Shown: positions 8,579-16,387, counted from the stretch's first letter. The stretch is 25,639 bases of DNA from an uncultured Collinsella sp. (GCA_902489955.1 CABUBY010000010.1:1-25639), one strand, 5' to 3'. Translations and numbers: made by a program. Notes: a model not told the origin generated them from the letters alone.

Positions 8579-8619
8579 TAAAACGTTTGACTAGCCATGG
8601 TGAACAACCCTGCTATCCT
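8579..8619 (+). promoter_or_regulatory. Possible promoter and LacI-type operator upstream of the nan cluster
   Basis: AAACGTTT (8581-8588) is a perfect palindrome with a central CG, of the style seen in LacI-family operators. It overlaps a -35-like TTGACT (8587-8592). The best -10 candidate is TATCCT (8614-8619), with TG one base before it, but the spacer would be 21 bp, which is long. A related palindrome lies upstream of gap. Confidence 0.3.
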
Positions 8620-8651
8620 GCGGGTTGACGAAGACTGATATCTCACCTCGT

Positions 8652-8732
8652 CGATACATACTGTCTGACGAATCGTTTGTCAATGAATTCGGTGAACGGT
8701 AGTAAATACCGTTCAAGCGTATGTATGTATCG
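8652..8732. repeat. Nested inverted repeats upstream of the nan cluster
   Basis: Three symmetrical elements overlap here. CGATACATAC (8652-8661) pairs with GTATGTATCG (8723-8732). Inside it, TGACGAATCGTTTGTCA (8666-8682) is a near-palindrome, and TGAACGGTA (8693-8701) pairs exactly with TACCGTTCA (8707-8715) around a 5-base loop. They could be operators or a folded leader RNA. They lie upstream of the better promoter candidate at 8755-8783, which favours the operator reading. Confidence 0.6.
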
Positions 8733-8754
8733 GTCGCCGAGCGCGGCACCTCAG

Positions 8755-8783
8755 TTGGGTACGTCGGTAGGTAAGGTATATAT
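8755..8783 (+). promoter_or_regulatory. Candidate promoter of the nan/transporter operon
   Basis: TTGGGT (8755-8760) and TATATAT (8777-8783) are separated by 16 bp, giving a plausible housekeeping promoter about 70-95 bp before the binding-protein ATG. The rest of the 365-bp stretch 8487-8851 contains only the hairpins and palindromes listed; no gene or tRNA was seen in it. Confidence 0.42.
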
Positions 8784-8851
8784 CGTCCGCAAGTTGCGCG
8801 GGGGCAAGTCTAGGTGCTCCCGAGTAAGATTCTCTATTGATAGGAGAAGAC

Positions 8852-10465
8852 ATGGCCATCATCAACAAGGGTATGTCCAGGCGTTCGTTCCTCGGCCTCA
8901 CCGGCAGCGTCGCTGCTGTCGCAGGGCTTGGTCTCACCGGCTGCGGCGGCAGCTCTAGCGACGAGGGTTCCGCTTCCGGTTCCACCGATTCCGCCAACCG
9001 TGGCGGCGGCGTGATCACCGCTGGTTCCGCTTACGCTCCGTCCAGCTTCGATCCCGCCAGCACCGGCTCCGCTGTGGGCCTGGGTGCTAACTGGCACGTC
9101 GTCGAGGGCCTCTACGGCATCGATTACCACGACTACAGCACCTTCAACGAGCTCGCCACCGACGATCCCAAGTCTGTGGACGACACCACTTTCGAGGTCA
9201 CCATCCGCAAGGGCGCCAAGTTCTCCGATGGCACCGAGGTCACCGCTGACGATGTCGTTGCCTCCTACACCGCTTGCGCCGCTTCCGCTACCTATGCTCC
9301 GTTCTTCCAGCCCTTCGAGTCCATCGAGGCCAAGGACGCCAGCACCGTGACGGTCAAGACCAAGGTCCCCAACTTCTCCCTGCTCAAGGATCGTCTGGCC
9401 ATCGTCCGCGTTACCCCGGCCACCCAGACCGAGGAGGATCGCGCCAAGCAGCCGATCGGCTCCGGCCCCTGGATGTATGACTCTATCTCCGATACCGAGA
9501 TCACCCTGGTTCCCAACCCCGAGTACAACGGTGAGTATGCTGCCGAGGATAAGAAGATCCAGTACAGCATCCTGACCGACCCCACCGCTCGCGTTACCGC
9601 TCAGCAGGAGGGCTCCACGCTCGTTATGGAGCTCGTTACCGCTGACGCCGTCGACCAGCTCGAGAGCGCCGGCTGCAAGATCGATAACGTCCAGGGTTTC
9701 GGCACCCGCTTCATCATGTTCAACGTCGCCAAGGAGCCTTGGAACAACGTCAAGGTCCGTCAGGCTGTCATGTATGCGCTCGACACCGAGAAGATGGTCA
9801 GCAACACCTTCGCCGGCCTTGCCACCGCTGCCAGCTGCTACCTGCCCAAGAGCTTCACCAACTATCATGAGGCTTCCACGGTGTACAAGACCGACGCCAA
9901 GAAGGCTAAGAAGCTCATCGAGGAGTCTGGCATCACCCCGGGTGCCATCACCCTGCGCACCACTGACAACGAGCAGATTAAGGGCATGGCCGCCCAGGTC
10001 AAGAACGACCTCGACGCTCTCGGCTTCGATGTGACCATCCAGACCGATACCTCGCCGGCCACCTACGCTGCCATCGACGGCGGCGAGGCCTACGATATCC
10101 TCCTTGCCCCTGGCGATCCTTCCTGCTTCGGCGCCGACCCCGACCTGCTGCTCAACTGGTGGTACGGCGACAACGTCTGGATGCAGACCCGTTGCCCGTG
10201 GAAGGAGTCCGCTGAGTGGCAGAAGCTCCACAGTCTCATGGACGAGGCTCTTGCCGCCGAGGGCGACGAGCAGCAGAAGAAGTGGAACGAGTGCTTCGAC
10301 ATCATCGCCGACAACGCCGTTCTCTACCCCGTTGTCCACGTCAAGACCGTCTCCGCTTCCTGGGACGATCCGTCCACTGCGCCCAACGGCGAGGCCCTCG
10401 ATGGCTTCAAGGGCATCGGCACGACGAGCATGTCCTTCAGGGGCGTTGCGACCGTCAAGGCGTAA
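8852..10465 (+). CDS. ABC transporter substrate-binding lipoprotein, family 5 (probable sialic-acid binding)
   Basis: The extracytoplasmic binding component of a dipeptide/oligopeptide-type ABC importer, 537 residues. The N-terminus has a twin-arginine motif (SRRSFLG at residues 9-15), a hydrophobic stretch and a lipobox LTGC with C31 as the lipid-bearing Cys. It should therefore be exported folded by Tat and anchored to the membrane. A Ser/Gly linker and the family-5 fold follow, including the typical TFEVTIRKGAKFSDGTEVTA segment near residues 110-130. The ATG at 8852 has AGGAG 5 bases upstream; an alternative Met8 would keep the Tat motif. It leads the operon that ends in nanA, nanK and nanE, so sialic acid is the likely cargo, as in the SatABCD-type and corynebacterial peptide-like sialate importers. 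A peptide or glycan ligand cannot be excluded from sequence alone. Confidence 0.9.
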   Translation: MAIINKGMSRRSFLGLTGSVAAVAGLGLTGCGGSSSDEGSASGSTDSANRGGGVITAGSAYAPSSFDPASTGSAVGLGANWHVVEGLYGIDYHDYSTFNELATDDPKSVDDTTFEVTIRKGAKFSDGTEVTADDVVASYTACAASATYAPFFQPFESIEAKDASTVTVKTKVPNFSLLKDRLAIVRVTPATQTEEDRAKQPIGSGPWMYDSISDTEITLVPNPEYNGEYAAEDKKIQYSILTDPTARVTAQQEGSTLVMELVTADAVDQLESAGCKIDNVQGFGTRFIMFNVAKEPWNNVKVRQAVMYALDTEKMVSNTFAGLATAASCYLPKSFTNYHEASTVYKTDAKKAKKLIEESGITPGAITLRTTDNEQIKGMAAQVKNDLDALGFDVTIQTDTSPATYAAIDGGEAYDILLAPGDPSCFGADPDLLLNWWYGDNVWMQTRCPWKESAEWQKLHSLMDEALAAEGDEQQKKWNECFDIIADNAVLYPVVHVKTVSASWDDPSTAPNGEALDGFKGIGTTSMSFRGVATVKA

Positions 10466-10527
10466 GACTCGCTTGAGTCTGTATGCAGGATGTCGGTCGT
10501 TGGGACCGTATCCTCATAGTTGAAACA

Positions 10528-10561
10528 AAGACCCGGGCGGCAACGATGTCGCTCGGGTCTT
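10528..10561 (+). repeat. Intercistronic hairpin after the binding-protein gene
   Basis: AAGACCCGGGC (10528-10538) pairs with GCTCGGGTCTT (10551-10561), 10 of 11 Watson-Crick plus one G-U. No T-run follows. The position directly after a binding-protein gene suggests mRNA 3'-end protection or partial termination, so that the binding protein is made in excess over the membrane parts. Confidence 0.6.
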
Positions 10562-10564
10562 GTA

Positions 10565-10582
10565 ATGAGTATCCGTACTCAT
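10565..10582 (+). repeat. Second hairpin in the 157-bp gap before the permease
   Basis: ATGAGTA (10565-10571) and TACTCAT (10576-10582) pair perfectly around the tetraloop TCCG. It begins four bases after the previous hairpin and ends 40 bases before the permease start codon. It could be an RNA stem or an operator for an internal promoter; no promoter is obvious. Confidence 0.5.
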
Positions 10583-10622
10583 ATACCAGTTGGTCCTACC
10601 GACAAAAGAAAGGGGAGAGAAC

Positions 10623-11579
10623 GTGAACAACTTGCTACGTTTGATTGGAAGGCGTCTTGTGGCGCTGCCGATCATGGCATTGGGCGTCACCGTCCTGGTG
10701 TTCTTCCTTATGTCGTTCTCCAAGACCGACCCCGCCTACACGGCGTTGGGTGACGGTGCCTCGCCCGAGGCGGTTGCCGAGTACCATGAGAAGTATGGTC
10801 TGGACGACCCCTGGCCCGTGCGCTACGTGCGCTATATGGGCGATCTGATCCATGGCGACATGGGCACCTATGGTGCTGCTCGCAACTCCGTTGCCAAACG
10901 CATCTCCACGGCCCTGCCCGTCACGATGCAGCTGACCTTTATCGGTCTTGCCATCGGTGCAGTCGTTTCGTTTTTGCTCGGCGTCATCGCGGCACTGTAT
11001 CGCGACAAATGGCCGGACCAAGTGATCCGCGTCTTTTCCATCGCCGGCTTGGCAACCCCGTCGTTCTGGCTTGCCGTTCTGTTGATCCTGCTGTTCTCTT
11101 CCTACCTTAAGGTGCTCCCGGCATCGGGTGCTCTGCCTCACTTCACCACGAATCCGGTTGGCTATCTGGGACGTATGATCATGCCCGCTATCGCCTTGGC
11201 ATTTCCGCTGACGGGCCAGATGACTCGTATCGTGCGTACCGCCATGGTCGAGGAGCTCGACAAGGATTATGTCCGTATGGCTCGCGGCGCCGGCGTTCCC
11301 GAGAAGGTCGTCGTCGGCATCAACGTTCTTCGCAATGCGCTGATCACCCCGGTCACCACCCTCGGTCTTAAGATCGGTTACCTCATGGGCGGCGCCGTCG
11401 TCATCGAGGTTATCTTCAACCTCCCCGGCATGGGCACCGCGATTTTGCAGGGCGTTCAGGGCAACGAGGCGAACCTGGTTCAGGGCGTCGTCATCGTCGT
11501 TGCTCTTGCCTTCATCATCATCAACATCGTGGTTGACATGCTCTACCTGCTCATCAACCCGCGCATCAGGACGGTGTAG
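10623..11579 (+). CDS. ABC transporter permease, DppB/OppB type
   Basis: An inner-membrane channel subunit of the importer, 318 residues. The N-terminal cytoplasmic stretch NNLLRLIGRRLVALPIMALGV leads into the first membrane helix, typical of DppB. About six membrane segments are visible. The EAA-type coupling loop (RIVRTAMVEELDKDYVRMAR, then GAGVPE) near residues 204-230 docks on the ATPase subunits. A GTG start at 10623 is chosen because AGGGGAG lies 5 bases upstream and this gives the standard DppB N-terminus. The stop is 3 bases before the next gene. It partners the permease half of the downstream fusion protein to form the two-subunit channel. Confidence 0.94.
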   Translation: MNNLLRLIGRRLVALPIMALGVTVLVFFLMSFSKTDPAYTALGDGASPEAVAEYHEKYGLDDPWPVRYVRYMGDLIHGDMGTYGAARNSVAKRISTALPVTMQLTFIGLAIGAVVSFLLGVIAALYRDKWPDQVIRVFSIAGLATPSFWLAVLLILLFSSYLKVLPASGALPHFTTNPVGYLGRMIMPAIALAFPLTGQMTRIVRTAMVEELDKDYVRMARGAGVPEKVVVGINVLRNALITPVTTLGLKIGYLMGGAVVIEVIFNLPGMGTAILQGVQGNEANLVQGVVIVVALAFIIINIVVDMLYLLINPRIRTV

Positions 11580-11582
11580 ATT

Positions 11583-13598
11583 ATGGTAAAGATTCGAGAG
11601 AAGCAAACCGAGCAGCTCGAGAAGGCTGCCTCCAAGGGGCTCAAGCTCGGTGGCTGGAAGAAGATGACGCTGTCTTCTAAGATTGCCGCCGTCGTGCTGG
11701 TGCTGGTCGCCCTGACTGCGATCCTGGCGCCCCTTCTTGCTCCCTATAGCCCGGTCGAGATCTTTACGGCTCGCCAGGCTCCCGGCAACGGATTTATCTT
11801 CGGTACCGACGATAAGGGTCGCGACATTCTGTCGCGTATGCTTTACGGTGGTCGTTACTCGCTGATTATCGGCTTTGGCGCCACTGCCATGGCTCTGGTC
11901 TGCGGCTCGGTCGTGGGCGCCCTTGCGGCGGTTTCGCGCAAGGCCGTCTCCGAGACGATCATGCGCATCCTGGACATCATCATGTCCATCCCGGGCATCG
12001 CCCTCGCGGCCGTCTTCGTCTCCATCCTGGGCAACTCCGTGCCGTCGATCATCTTCGCCATCGGCTTTATGTACACTCCGCAGATTGCCCGTATCGTCCG
12101 CGCCAATATCGTGTCCGAGTACGGCGAGGACTATGTCCGCGCGGTCATCGTTTCCGGCGCCAAGGCTCCGTGGATTTTGATCAAGCATGTTCTGCGTAAC
12201 TGCATCGCCCCGATCATGGTCTTCACCGTTACCCTGGTCGCCGACGCCATCATCTTCGAGGCCTCGCTGACCTTCATCGGCGCTGGTATCCAGGAGCCCA
12301 CCGCTACCTGGGGCAACATCCTCGCCGACGCCCGCGGCGGCGTGCTCGCTGGCCGTTGGTGGCAGGCGCTGTTCCCGGGCCTGGCCATCATGATCACCTG
12401 CCTGGCGCTCAACATCCTCTCCGAGGGCATTACCGACGCCATGGCCGCTGCTCCCTCCGCCGCCCTGGATCCGACCGATTCCTCCAAGCGTCGCGAGGCC
12501 GACCTGCTGGTCTCCGACCCCGTTCGTGCCTACAAGGAGCAGGCCCAGTCCCTCTCCGCTCGCCTTGGCGCCCTGCGCGATGTCGAGCTCAAGCGTGACG
12601 ATCGCCATGTGCCCGACGAGTCTGTCGAACCGATTCTCTCGGTCCGTGACTTCTGCATCCAGTTTGAGCATCACGGTGATATCAACGTCGTCGACCATGT
12701 CAACTTTGACGTCCGTCCTGGTCAGACCATGGGCCTGGTGGGCGAGTCCGGTTGCGGTAAGTCCATCACCACGCTGGCCATCATGGGCCTGACCGATGAG
12801 GACGAGCACCTTTCCGGCGAGGTCCTCTGGGAGGGCCGTGACCTGCTCAAGATGAGCAAGAAGGAGTGGTTCGGCCTGCGCGGTACCGATATCGCTATGG
12901 TCTATCAGGACGCCCTGTCCTCGCTCAACCCCTCCATGCTCATCTCTGCCCAGATGAAGCAGCTCACCAAGCGCGGCGGAACCCGCAGCGCAGAGGAGCT
13001 CCTGGAGCTCGTCGGCCTCGATCCCAAGCGCACGCTCGAGAGCTATCCGCACGAGCTCTCCGGCGGCCAGCGTCAGCGTGTCCTGATTGCTATGGCCCTT
13101 ACCCGCGACCCCAAGCTGGTCATCTGCGACGAGCCCACGACCGCTCTGGACGTTACCGTCCAGAAGCAGGTCATCAAGCTGCTCAACGATCTTCAGGCCA
13201 AGCTCGGCTTTGCCATGATCTTCGTTTCGCACGACCTGGCGCTGGTCGCCGAGGTCGCCCACAACATCACGGTTATGTACGCTGGTCAGGTTATCGAGCA
13301 GGCGCCCACCAAGGAGCTGCTCACCAACCCGATTCACGAGTACACCCGCGGTCTTCTGGGCTCCGTTCTGTCCATCGAGAGCGGTTCGGGCCGCCTGCAC
13401 CAGGTGCCCGGCGCCGTTCCGAGCCCGCGCGATTTCCCCAAGGGCGATCGCTTCGCGCCCCGCTCGAGCCATCCGCGTATTGGCCTGGACACCCGTCCGG
13501 TCTTCAAGCGCGTGCCCGGCACCGAGCACTTCTATTCCGAGCTCCCCGACGAGGTGCTCAAGGCAAATGGTTTGACCCCTCACGCGGAGGTGATGTAG
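11583..13598 (+). CDS. Fused ABC permease (DppC-like) and ATP-binding protein (DppD-like)
   Basis: This 671-residue protein joins two subunits that are usually separate. Residues 1 to about 290 form a DppC-type permease, with the motif FGTDDKGRDILSRMLYGGRY and an EAA loop at RIVRANIVSEYGEDYVRA. A charged linker of about 50 residues follows. The C-terminal half is a complete ATPase with Walker A GESGCGKS at 387-394, signature LSGGQRQR near 491, Walker B LVICDEPTTALD near 515 and the H-loop VSHD. The tail after the ATPase matches the oligopeptide-transport C-terminal domain, but its usual cysteines are replaced (PKGDRFAPRSS). No frameshift or stop separates the halves, so the fusion is genuine. 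It gives the importer four genes rather than five, as in other sialate importers of this class. Confidence 0.94.
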   Translation: MVKIREKQTEQLEKAASKGLKLGGWKKMTLSSKIAAVVLVLVALTAILAPLLAPYSPVEIFTARQAPGNGFIFGTDDKGRDILSRMLYGGRYSLIIGFGATAMALVCGSVVGALAAVSRKAVSETIMRILDIIMSIPGIALAAVFVSILGNSVPSIIFAIGFMYTPQIARIVRANIVSEYGEDYVRAVIVSGAKAPWILIKHVLRNCIAPIMVFTVTLVADAIIFEASLTFIGAGIQEPTATWGNILADARGGVLAGRWWQALFPGLAIMITCLALNILSEGITDAMAAAPSAALDPTDSSKRREADLLVSDPVRAYKEQAQSLSARLGALRDVELKRDDRHVPDESVEPILSVRDFCIQFEHHGDINVVDHVNFDVRPGQTMGLVGESGCGKSITTLAIMGLTDEDEHLSGEVLWEGRDLLKMSKKEWFGLRGTDIAMVYQDALSSLNPSMLISAQMKQLTKRGGTRSAEELLELVGLDPKRTLESYPHELSGGQRQRVLIAMALTRDPKLVICDEPTTALDVTVQKQVIKLLNDLQAKLGFAMIFVSHDLALVAEVAHNITVMYAGQVIEQAPTKELLTNPIHEYTRGLLGSVLSIESGSGRLHQVPGAVPSPRDFPKGDRFAPRSSHPRIGLDTRPVFKRVPGTEHFYSELPDEVLKANGLTPHAEVM

Positions 13599-14426
13599 AT
13601 GAGCGAGACCGCAGTCAACGGCGTCGAGCCGATCATCTTCCTTGATGACGTCCACGTCACCTTTAGGACCCGTACCGGCTCGATTCTGCACCCCAACCTG
13701 GTTCACGCCGTCCAGGGTGTAACGATTAAGCTCATGCCCGGTCAGACGATCGGCATCGTCGGCGAGTCCGGTTGCGGTAAGTCCACCACCGCTAACGTCA
13801 TGTGCGGCCTGCAGGCCCCCACGAGCGGCAAGGTCTACTTTAAGGGCAAGGACGTTACCAAACGTACCGCCGAGGACCGTCGCCACATGGGTCGCGTCAT
13901 CTCGGTCGTGTTCCAGAACCCGGCCACGGCGCTCAACCCCCGCATGGTCGTTCGCGAGCAGCTGCTCGACCCCATGCGCGTCCACAACTTGGGTACCGAG
14001 GCCGAGCAGGAGAAGCGCGTCAAGGAACTCTTGGAGCTCACCGGTCTGCCCAGCTCTGCCGCCGAGGTTCTTCCCGGCCAGCTTTCGGGCGGCCAGCGCC
14101 AGCGCGTCGCAATTGCCCGTGCCCTGTCGCTGAACCCCGATGCCATCATCGCCGACGAGCCCACCTCGGCTTTGGACGTTTCGGTCCGCGCGCAGATTCT
14201 GAACCTGCTGACCGACCTTAAGAAGGAGCTCGGCTTGGCCATGGTGTTCATCAGCCATGACATCCAGACGGTCCGCTATATCTCTGACGACATCATCGTC
14301 ATGAATGGCGGCAAGATCGTTGAGCAGGGCGAGGCCAAGCAGGTCTTCCAGCACCCCCAGGACCCCTACACCAAGATGCTGCTCGGCGCTGCGCCGTCGC
14401 TGCTGCATCCCAAGCTCGGCGAGTAG
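13599..14426 (+). CDS. ABC transporter ATP-binding protein, DppF/OppF type
   Basis: The second ATPase of the importer, 275 residues. Walker A GESGCGKS lies at 55-62, signature LSGGQRQRVAIARAL near 165-179, Walker B AIIADEPTSALDV near 185-197, and the switch histidine in FISHD. It pairs with the ATPase half of the preceding fusion protein. It stops soon after the ATPase core (LGAAPSLLHPKL) and lacks the extended oligopeptide-transport C-terminal domain, so it is shorter than OppF (about 320). The ATG abuts the stop of the upstream gene, with GGAGG 8 bases before it, so translation is probably coupled. Confidence 0.94.
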   Translation: MSETAVNGVEPIIFLDDVHVTFRTRTGSILHPNLVHAVQGVTIKLMPGQTIGIVGESGCGKSTTANVMCGLQAPTSGKVYFKGKDVTKRTAEDRRHMGRVISVVFQNPATALNPRMVVREQLLDPMRVHNLGTEAEQEKRVKELLELTGLPSSAAEVLPGQLSGGQRQRVAIARALSLNPDAIIADEPTSALDVSVRAQILNLLTDLKKELGLAMVFISHDIQTVRYISDDIIVMNGGKIVEQGEAKQVFQHPQDPYTKMLLGAAPSLLHPKLGE

Positions 14427-14497
14427 CCTCGCTTTCCCTCCCGTTCCCTTGCCGGGCGCACCTCCGTTGCGAATTCGAAAGGTTGGGTTCACGAGCC

Positions 14498-15475
14498 ATG
14501 CCAAGTGCTCAGGAGCTACAACAGCAATTTGGTGAATATCGAGGCGCTATGCCCCGTCCATCGGATTTCGATCTCTTTTGGAAGGATCGCATGGCCGAGG
14601 CCGACACCGTCGAGCTCGACTACGCGATCGAGGCGGCTTCGGTTGCGGATTCCGCGACCTGTCGGTTTTTCGACCTCTGGTATACCGGCATGTGTGGTGC
14701 ACGCCTGCATGCCAAGTACCTTAAACCCGTGTCGGACGAGCCTGTGCCATTGGTACTTCAGTTCCATGGGTATCCGGGTGCAAGCCGCAGCTGGTTTGAG
14801 CAGGCGTCGTTTGCGGGCATGGGCATGGCGCTCATTGCTCTCGATTGTCCTGGCCAAGGAGGCCCCTCCGAGGACATTGGTGGATTTGAGGGCACGACGG
14901 TCGCGGGCCATATCGTCGCCGGTATCGACGGCGACCCGGCCAACCTCTACTATGTCCGCTTGCACCAAGATATTCGCATCCTGTGCCGCATCGTTCGCGA
15001 GCTCGAGGGCATCGATCTTGCCCGTGTGTTTGTGAACGGCGCGTCGCAGGGCGGCGGTTTGGGCATTGCGACCTGTGCGCTTAACAGCGAGCTTATCAAT
15101 CGTGCCGCCATCCTCTATCCCTTCCTGTCAGATTTCCGCCTGGTCTGGGATTTGGATGCCGACGACATTGCCTACGAGGGCCTGCGCTATTGGTCTCGCT
15201 GGTTTGACGAGGACTCGACTCGTATTGACGAAGCCTATGCCAAGCTGGCGTACTTCGATTCCAAGAACTTTGCCCCTATGGTCAAATGCCCCGTGCTGTT
15301 TGGCACCGGCACAGCCGATATCGTCTGTCCGCCAGCGACGCAGTTTGCGGTCTATAACAACCTGACCTGCGAAAAGCGTCATGAGTTCTTTGAAGGCTTT
15401 GGCCACGAGGAGATTCAGGACTTTGATGATCTGATCATTCCGTTTTTCTGCAAGGGAGGGGAGGCTCATGTCTAA
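14498..15475 (+). CDS. CE7-family acetyl esterase (acetylxylan esterase/cephalosporin-C deacetylase type), intact
   Basis: An alpha/beta hydrolase of 325 residues, the normal size for carbohydrate esterase family 7. The catalytic triad is complete: nucleophile S183 in GASQGGG, D274 in TADIVCPP, and H303 in GFGHEE; the spacing is as in characterised CE7 enzymes. The oxyanion-side segment FHGYPG is also present. No signal peptide is seen, so it should act in the cytoplasm. CE7 enzymes remove O-acetyl groups from small sugars. Beside nanA, the inferred substrate is O-acetylated sialic acid brought in by the adjacent importer, but this is context only; acetylated oligosaccharides are the alternative. 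The ATG at 14498 gives the family-typical N-terminus; a TTG at 14483 is also in frame. It overlaps the next gene by 8 bp. Confidence 0.88.
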   Translation: MPSAQELQQQFGEYRGAMPRPSDFDLFWKDRMAEADTVELDYAIEAASVADSATCRFFDLWYTGMCGARLHAKYLKPVSDEPVPLVLQFHGYPGASRSWFEQASFAGMGMALIALDCPGQGGPSEDIGGFEGTTVAGHIVAGIDGDPANLYYVRLHQDIRILCRIVRELEGIDLARVFVNGASQGGGLGIATCALNSELINRAAILYPFLSDFRLVWDLDADDIAYEGLRYWSRWFDEDSTRIDEAYAKLAYFDSKNFAPMVKCPVLFGTGTADIVCPPATQFAVYNNLTCEKRHEFFEGFGHEEIQDFDDLIIPFFCKGGEAHV

Positions 15476-16319
15476 GTGCGAGAGCAATGTTAACGAGCTG
15501 ATGATCCCCGGGCTCGTGGGAATTCCTGGAACGGTTTCGTCAAGGCTCGCAGAATATCGGGACTGGCACGGTGATGTCCAAGCAGGTGTTTCTGATTTAG
15601 AGACATGCGCTTCGAATCTTGAGATTCAAGGTCTGGCCATTACGGCGATTGACTTTGTTAACCCCTGCGCCCGTTACTCGGAGGTCTCCTTTGAGCTCGG
15701 TGACGATGCGATTCACGCTCGTTTGATCGAGCCTGTCGGTCGTGCCCGAGTATCTGAGCGCGTGCCGCTGTGCCTGATGTTCCACGACATCGATCGGCCT
15801 GTGCGCGGCTGGCATCACATGACGAGATTTGCCGCCATGGGGTATGCCGTCCTCGCGCTGGATGACGATGTTGCTGGTGCGGACGACCTGCGGCGGGGGA
15901 TTTCTTCGCCCGCTTTTGTCGAGCGCGTCCGTTGGGGTTGCGCGCTGGCGAAGGTGGCGCGCAATCTGGATGGCATGGACCCCGACCGCATCTTTGCATG
16001 GGGCGAGGGTCTTGGCGGCGGAGTCGCGCTGGCGGTTTCTGCTCTGGACGAGCGGGGCCTCGTCTGCACGGCGGTTGCCAATCCGCTTCCTGACGGCCTC
16101 GAGGCGCTGTCGTCTCGGGTGCGCGGATTGGTGCTCATGGGCACATCGCTTATGGATACCGTGAGCGATCCCAAGGGCCAGTTTGCCGTATTCAACGGTC
16201 TTGAGTGTGACCGGAGGCATATCATCTATGCAAAATACGCTCACGAGCGCATCAATGCGTTCGAAAACGAAGTCGTCGACTTTTTTAACCAAACGTTCTA
16301 CTCGTGTTCTTTGGCCTAG
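15468..16319 (+). CDS. CE7-like paralogue lacking the catalytic serine (probable pseudoenzyme)
   Basis: A 283-residue protein related to its upstream neighbour: matching segments are ARYSEVSFELGDDAIHARLI, the FHDI region, a nucleophile-elbow position, and GQFAVFNGLECDRRH against the neighbour's TQFAVYNNLTCEKRH. The elbow reads GEGLGGG, so position 181 is Gly where the active enzyme has Ser. D230 and H259 remain, with the same 29-residue spacing as D274 and H303. About 42 residues between the elbow and the Asp are missing. Ester hydrolysis by the normal mechanism is therefore unlikely. The frame is open from end to end with a strong AGGGAGGGGAGG ribosome site, so it is not an obvious broken gene. 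A partner or regulator of the active esterase, or a sugar-binding protein, is possible. Confidence 0.85.
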   Translation: MSKCESNVNELMIPGLVGIPGTVSSRLAEYRDWHGDVQAGVSDLETCASNLEIQGLAITAIDFVNPCARYSEVSFELGDDAIHARLIEPVGRARVSERVPLCLMFHDIDRPVRGWHHMTRFAAMGYAVLALDDDVAGADDLRRGISSPAFVERVRWGCALAKVARNLDGMDPDRIFAWGEGLGGGVALAVSALDERGLVCTAVANPLPDGLEALSSRVRGLVLMGTSLMDTVSDPKGQFAVFNGLECDRRHIIYAKYAHERINAFENEVVDFFNQTFYSCSLA

Positions 16320-16345
16320 ACGGCCTGGACACTGCCAACAAGAGT

Positions 16346-16364
16346 GGGTGGCATAGGGCCGCCC
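16346..16364 (+). repeat. Small hairpin before nanA
   Basis: GGGTGGC (16346-16352) pairs with GCCGCCC (16358-16364), with one G-U, around a 5-base loop. It sits in the 68-bp gap between the CE7-like gene and nanA, 12 bases before the nanA ribosome site. Confidence 0.4.
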
Positions 16365-16387
16365 GCCAGACAGCTAAGGAGATTCTT

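Noticed and set aside
8487..8851. Search for a tRNA, small gene or classical riboswitch in the long gap before the binding-protein gene
   Set aside because: No cloverleaf, no frame with a ribosome site, and no known riboswitch core was recognised; only palindromes and promoter-like elements were seen.
10635..14504. A reverse-strand open frame of 1289 codons opposite the transporter genes
   Set aside because: It lies entirely antisense to four genes with clear family motifs. Strong G/C third-position bias removes stop codons from the opposite strand, and its translation is low-complexity (Gly/Asp/Val/Leu/Gln) with no recognisable motif.
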